DNA from: Paraconexibacter algicola
GTDB lineage: Bacteria > Actinomycetota > Thermoleophilia > Solirubrobacterales > Solirubrobacteraceae
Assembly (NCBI RefSeq): GCF_003044185.1
Contig: NZ_PYYB01000001.1
Coordinates: forward strand, 1,302,001 to 1,366,000
DNA length: 64,000 nucleotides
Direction of reading: 5' to 3'
Positions 61,424 through 64,000 of this stretch are shown in pieces. The translations under genes and the position numbers were made by a program. The notes beneath the pieces are model-generated. The model was not told the DNA's origin, made no database searches, and saw only the letters and a program-made list of their open reading frames with translations. Position 1 is the stretch's first letter; each line of letters opens with the position of its first letter.

Positions 61424-62854
61424 ATGATCGGTCGGGGGGTCGCCGTCGCAGCGTCGCTCGTCGCCCTGGCGGCGGCGACGAGTCCCACGGCGCAAGCGCA
61501 GACGTCGACGGCGGTCATCGTGCCGACGCTCGACTGCGTGCGGATCTCGCCGACCCGGCTCGAGGTCACGGGGGTGTTCGGCTACTGGAACACCGGCTCC
61601 ACGGCGACGGATGTCGCGATCTCGGCGAACAACGTCTTCACCCCTCCCCCGGGGTTCCGCGGGCAGCCGACGACGTTCCAGCCGGGCCGTCAGCAAGCCG
61701 CGTTCACGGTGACGTTCCGCACGGACGTCACGCCGACGATCACCTGGAGCCTCCAGGGCCGGGCGCTGACCGTCGATCCGGCCACGGCGCCGCGTTGCGC
61801 GGGCTACGACGGCACCTTCACCGACGCGGCGATCATCGGCACGCCGGTTGTCGGCCAGCGGCTCGCCGCCCGGGTCCCGACGCTCGACGGTGGCCATGCG
61901 CCGTACTTCTCCTACCGATGGCAGCGCTGCGCCACGGTCGACGAATCGAGCTGCGTCGACATCCCGGGCGCGGACGCGCCCGGGTACGTCCCGACCACCG
62001 GGGACGCCGGCAGCCGCCTGCGCGTGCGGACGGTCGGCGTGAGCCCGTTCTCGGCCTCGGCGTTCCTGGATGGCCGCCCGACGGCGTTCGACGGCCCGTT
62101 CACCCGCACCTCGGACAGCGCGATCAGCGCACCGGTGGCGGCGCGGCCCGCCGTCTCCGCGCTGCCCGAACTGACCGGATCGACCGAGCCAGGCTCCACG
62201 CTGACCGTCGTCGGTGCGACCTTCACCGGTGACGGCCTCGGGACCCCGACCCGCACGATCGAGCGCTGTGGACCCAGCAGCTGCACTGCGGTCCAGACCG
62301 GTGGCACCGGCTACACGGTCGTCGAAGCGGACCGCGAGACCACGCTCCGCGTCGTGGAGGAGGTCGCCGGCGTGGACGGGATCACCGCGCGCGCCGTGTC
62401 GGCGGCCCGCGCGGTTCCGGCTGCACCTGCACCACCGACCACGGTGACGGCGCCGCCGACCACCGTGACGCAGACGGTGACGGCGCCGCCGACCACGGTG
62501 ACCGTTCCTGGTCCGACGGTCGGCGGCCAGGGTGCACCGACGACGCCGTGCACGCAGACCTGCTCGCCGGCCATCACGACCCTCCGGCGCACCGCGACCG
62601 CCCTGCGGTCCACGGTGCTCGTGCCGGCCCGCGCCACCGTGGTGCTGCGCGTCCTGGTGGCGGGCCGGCCGCTCCCGCTCGCCGCGGGGAGCCGCGTCGG
62701 TCCGGTGCGCGTGCGCCGAACGACCACGCAGGTGCGTCTGCGTGCCACACCGGGACCGCTGGACGTCGCGCTGCGCGTCCGCGCCCCGCGCGGGGCCGTG
62801 CTGGAGGTCAGCGCCGCCCGTGGGGCCGAGAGCGTCACCGTGCGACGGCGGTAG
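61424..62854 (+). CDS. Secreted repeat protein with Ig-like actinobacterial module
   Basis: The 476-residue product has a signal peptide ending near SPTAQAQ, a beta-rich N-terminal domain, then a module of the SYRWQRC type (PYFSYRWQRC, IPGADAPGYVPTTGDAGSRL) that recurs in surface proteins of this group. A second related module follows, then a Pro-Thr-Val tract with three PPTTVT units and a basic beta-rich C-terminus. No catalytic motif is seen. CAGCAT 7 nt before the ATG is a possible -10 box. It is probably a surface structural protein. Confidence 0.7.
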   Translation: MIGRGVAVAASLVALAAATSPTAQAQTSTAVIVPTLDCVRISPTRLEVTGVFGYWNTGSTATDVAISANNVFTPPPGFRGQPTTFQPGRQQAAFTVTFRTDVTPTITWSLQGRALTVDPATAPRCAGYDGTFTDAAIIGTPVVGQRLAARVPTLDGGHAPYFSYRWQRCATVDESSCVDIPGADAPGYVPTTGDAGSRLRVRTVGVSPFSASAFLDGRPTAFDGPFTRTSDSAISAPVAARPAVSALPELTGSTEPGSTLTVVGATFTGDGLGTPTRTIERCGPSSCTAVQTGGTGYTVVEADRETTLRVVEEVAGVDGITARAVSAARAVPAAPAPPTTVTAPPTTVTQTVTAPPTTVTVPGPTVGGQGAPTTPCTQTCSPAITTLRRTATALRSTVLVPARATVVLRVLVAGRPLPLAAGSRVGPVRVRRTTTQVRLRATPGPLDVALRVRAPRGAVLEVSAARGAESVTVRRR

Positions 62855-63022
62855 GCGGCGCGAGGAGAACCCCGGCGCCGGGGCTCGCGCAGATGGGGTC
62901 CTCAACCCAGGTTGCAGGGGGTGCCGGCCGGGAAGACCCGTGGCACACTGGGGCGCGGGACCGTCCAGCCCGGACGCGCACCGGTCCAGCCGACGGGCGT
63001 CCGTGCCGATACGCGAGGAACC
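62855..63022. other. Intergenic region before ftsH
   Basis: A small hairpin CCCCGGCGCCGGGG (about 62870-62883) follows the secreted-protein gene and may end its transcript. TTGCAG at 62912-62917 is a -35 candidate without a good -10 partner. A Shine-Dalgarno GAGGAA is clear at 63015-63020. Confidence 0.5.
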
Positions 63023-64000
63023 GTGCCGACCGACCAGCAGCTCCTGGACAGCAAGACGAAGCTCACGGAGGCGCTCCAGAGCGCGGTTGCGTCGCTGCAG
63101 AGCGTGACCGTGCAGCCGGTGCCCGACGACGGCGGCTGGGCGACCCGCCTGCAGGACTTCGCCGCCGACTGGGGCGGCCTGCTCGGCCTCGTCTTCATGG
63201 CGGCGATCGTCTACGTCCTGTGGCGGACGCTGAAGATGATGCCGCGGACCAAGCCGGTCCAGATCAAGCCGCAGGCGAAGCTCAAGGTCGGCTGGGACGA
63301 GATCGCCGGCGCGGACGAGGCGAAGGCCGAGCTCATGGAGGTCGTCGACTTCCTGCGCGACCCGAAGCGGTTCAAGAAGCTCGGGGCGACCGTGCCCAAG
63401 GGCGTGCTGCTGCACGGGCCACCCGGCACCGGCAAGACGCTGCTGGCCAAGGCGGTCGCGCACGAGTCCGGCGCCCAGTTCTTCGCCCAGAGCGCCTCCT
63501 CGTTCGTGGAGATGTTCGCCGGCCTCGGCGCCGCCCGCATCCGGCGGCTGTTCGACGAGGCGCGCAAGAACGCGCCCGCGATCCTCTTCATCGACGAGAT
63601 CGACGCGGTCGGGGCGCGCCGCGGCAGCGACAACAACTCCGAGCGCGAGCAGACGCTCAACCAGCTGCTCGTCGAGATGGACGGCTTCGAGTCCACCGGC
63701 GACCTCGTCGTCATGGCCGCCTCCAACCTGCTCGAGAAGCTCGACCCGGCGCTGCTGCGCCCCGGGCGCTTCGACCGCCAGGTGTTCGTCTCCCCGCCCG
63801 ACGTCGAGGGCCGCCACCGCATCCTCGAGGTCCACACCCGCGACAAGCCGCTGGCCGCCGACGTCGACCTGCGCACCGTCGCGGCGCAGACCAGCGGTCT
63901 CACGGGCGCGGACCTCGCGAACCTCGCCAACGAGGCCGCGATCTTCTGCGCCCGACGCGGCGCCGAGGCGCTGACGATGGCGGACTTCGACGGGGCGCTC
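63023..64000 (+). CDS. ftsH: ATP-dependent zinc metalloprotease FtsH (C-terminus outside window)
   Basis: GTG 63023 follows GAGGAA by 2 nt. The visible 326 residues contain a short N-terminal segment, one membrane segment (about 51-68), and the AAA+ domain with Walker A GPPGTGKT, pore segment [14 protein letters not shown], Walker [12 protein letters not shown] and second region of homology LRPGRFDRQ. Classical FtsH has two membrane segments and a periplasmic domain of about 70 residues; this one has a single segment. The zinc site HEAGH would lie beyond base 64000. Confidence 0.9.
   Translation, partial: MPTDQQLLDSKTKLTEALQSAVASLQSVTVQPVPDDGGWATRLQDFAADWGGLLGLVFMAAIVYVLWRTLKMMPRTKPVQIKPQAKLKVGWDEIAGADEAKAELMEVVDFLRDPKRFKKLGATVPKGVLLHGPPGTGKTLLAKAVAHESGAQFFAQSASSFVEMFAGLGAARIRRLFDEARKNAPAILFIDEIDAVGARRGSDNNSEREQTLNQLLVEMDGFESTGDLVVMAASNLLEKLDPALLRPGRFDRQVFVSPPDVEGRHRILEVHTRDKPLAADVDLRTVAAQTSGLTGADLANLANEAAIFCARRGAEALTMADFDGAL

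Overview
The window is very G+C-rich, with G or C at almost every third codon position, dense gene packing, and many GTG starts and ATGA/GTGA stop-start overlaps. Lipoprotein signals, a class E-type sortase, an RskA-type anti-sigma factor, IF-1, a penicillin-binding protein with a basic N-terminus and actinobacterial domains of unknown function point to a deep-branching actinobacterium. A member of Thermoleophilia/Solirubrobacterales is my best guess; this is inference from gene content, with no rRNA in the window. Many transcription units have a TANNNT hexamer 6-10 nt before the start codon and no Shine-Dalgarno sequence, so leaderless mRNAs are probably common. I used that pattern to choose several starts.

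Layout. 1-6.9 kb: an envelope-stress module (response regulator, sensor kinase, HtrA-type lipoprotein protease), an M28-like membrane protein, a sortase, a small FlgM-like protein, thiL and infA. 7-16.5 kb: cell-wall and membrane genes (class A PBP, MscS channel, PIG-V-like mannosyltransferase, HAD hydrolase, CPBP protease, L,D-transpeptidase), a long inverted repeat, a YbdK-type ligase, pyrE and cutA. 16.5-18.7 kb: an accessory patch with a VapBC-like toxin-antitoxin pair and a decayed tyrosine integrase beside tRNA-Arg(CCT). 19.1-24.8 kb: a peptide ABC importer in the unusual order C-A-B-D-F. 24.8-29.7 kb: a run of small metabolic genes (nitroreductase, dtd, AEC carrier, galT-like) and a gene with a MerR-type promoter. 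29.8-34.7 kb: a fatty-acid degradation regulon (TetR, acyl-CoA dehydrogenase, thiolase, acyl-CoA synthetase) with two copies of a likely shared operator. 34.8-37.4 kb: DUF1295 and cyclopropane-synthase-like methyltransferase genes, a 24-residue membrane microprotein and a TlpA-like thioredoxin.

37.6-41.0 kb holds a very large DEAH helicase with an acidic insertion before Walker A and a histone-H1-like repetitive tail. 41.0-42.8 kb: birA and a SAM hydrolase. 43.0-50.9 kb: one long, tightly coupled minus-strand operon combining siroheme/heme genes (precorrin-2 dehydrogenase, hemA, hemC, fused cobA-hemD), molybdenum cofactor genes (moaC, moaB/mogA) and the cytochrome c heme exporter (ccmABCD). 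50.9-64 kb: a DUF2236 oxygenase, two secreted proteins of unknown function, an aldehyde dehydrogenase homologue without its catalytic cysteine, rarA, chrA, an M20 hydrolase, a DUF1385 protein, an ECF sigma/anti-sigma pair and the start of ftsH.

The items most worth follow-up are the helicase, the cysteine-less aldehyde dehydrogenase, the Cys-rich N-terminus on precorrin-2 dehydrogenase, the TetR operator pair, the MerR-type promoter and the leaderless promoter signature. Coordinates of stem-loops and promoter hexamers were read by eye; no folding or database search was run.
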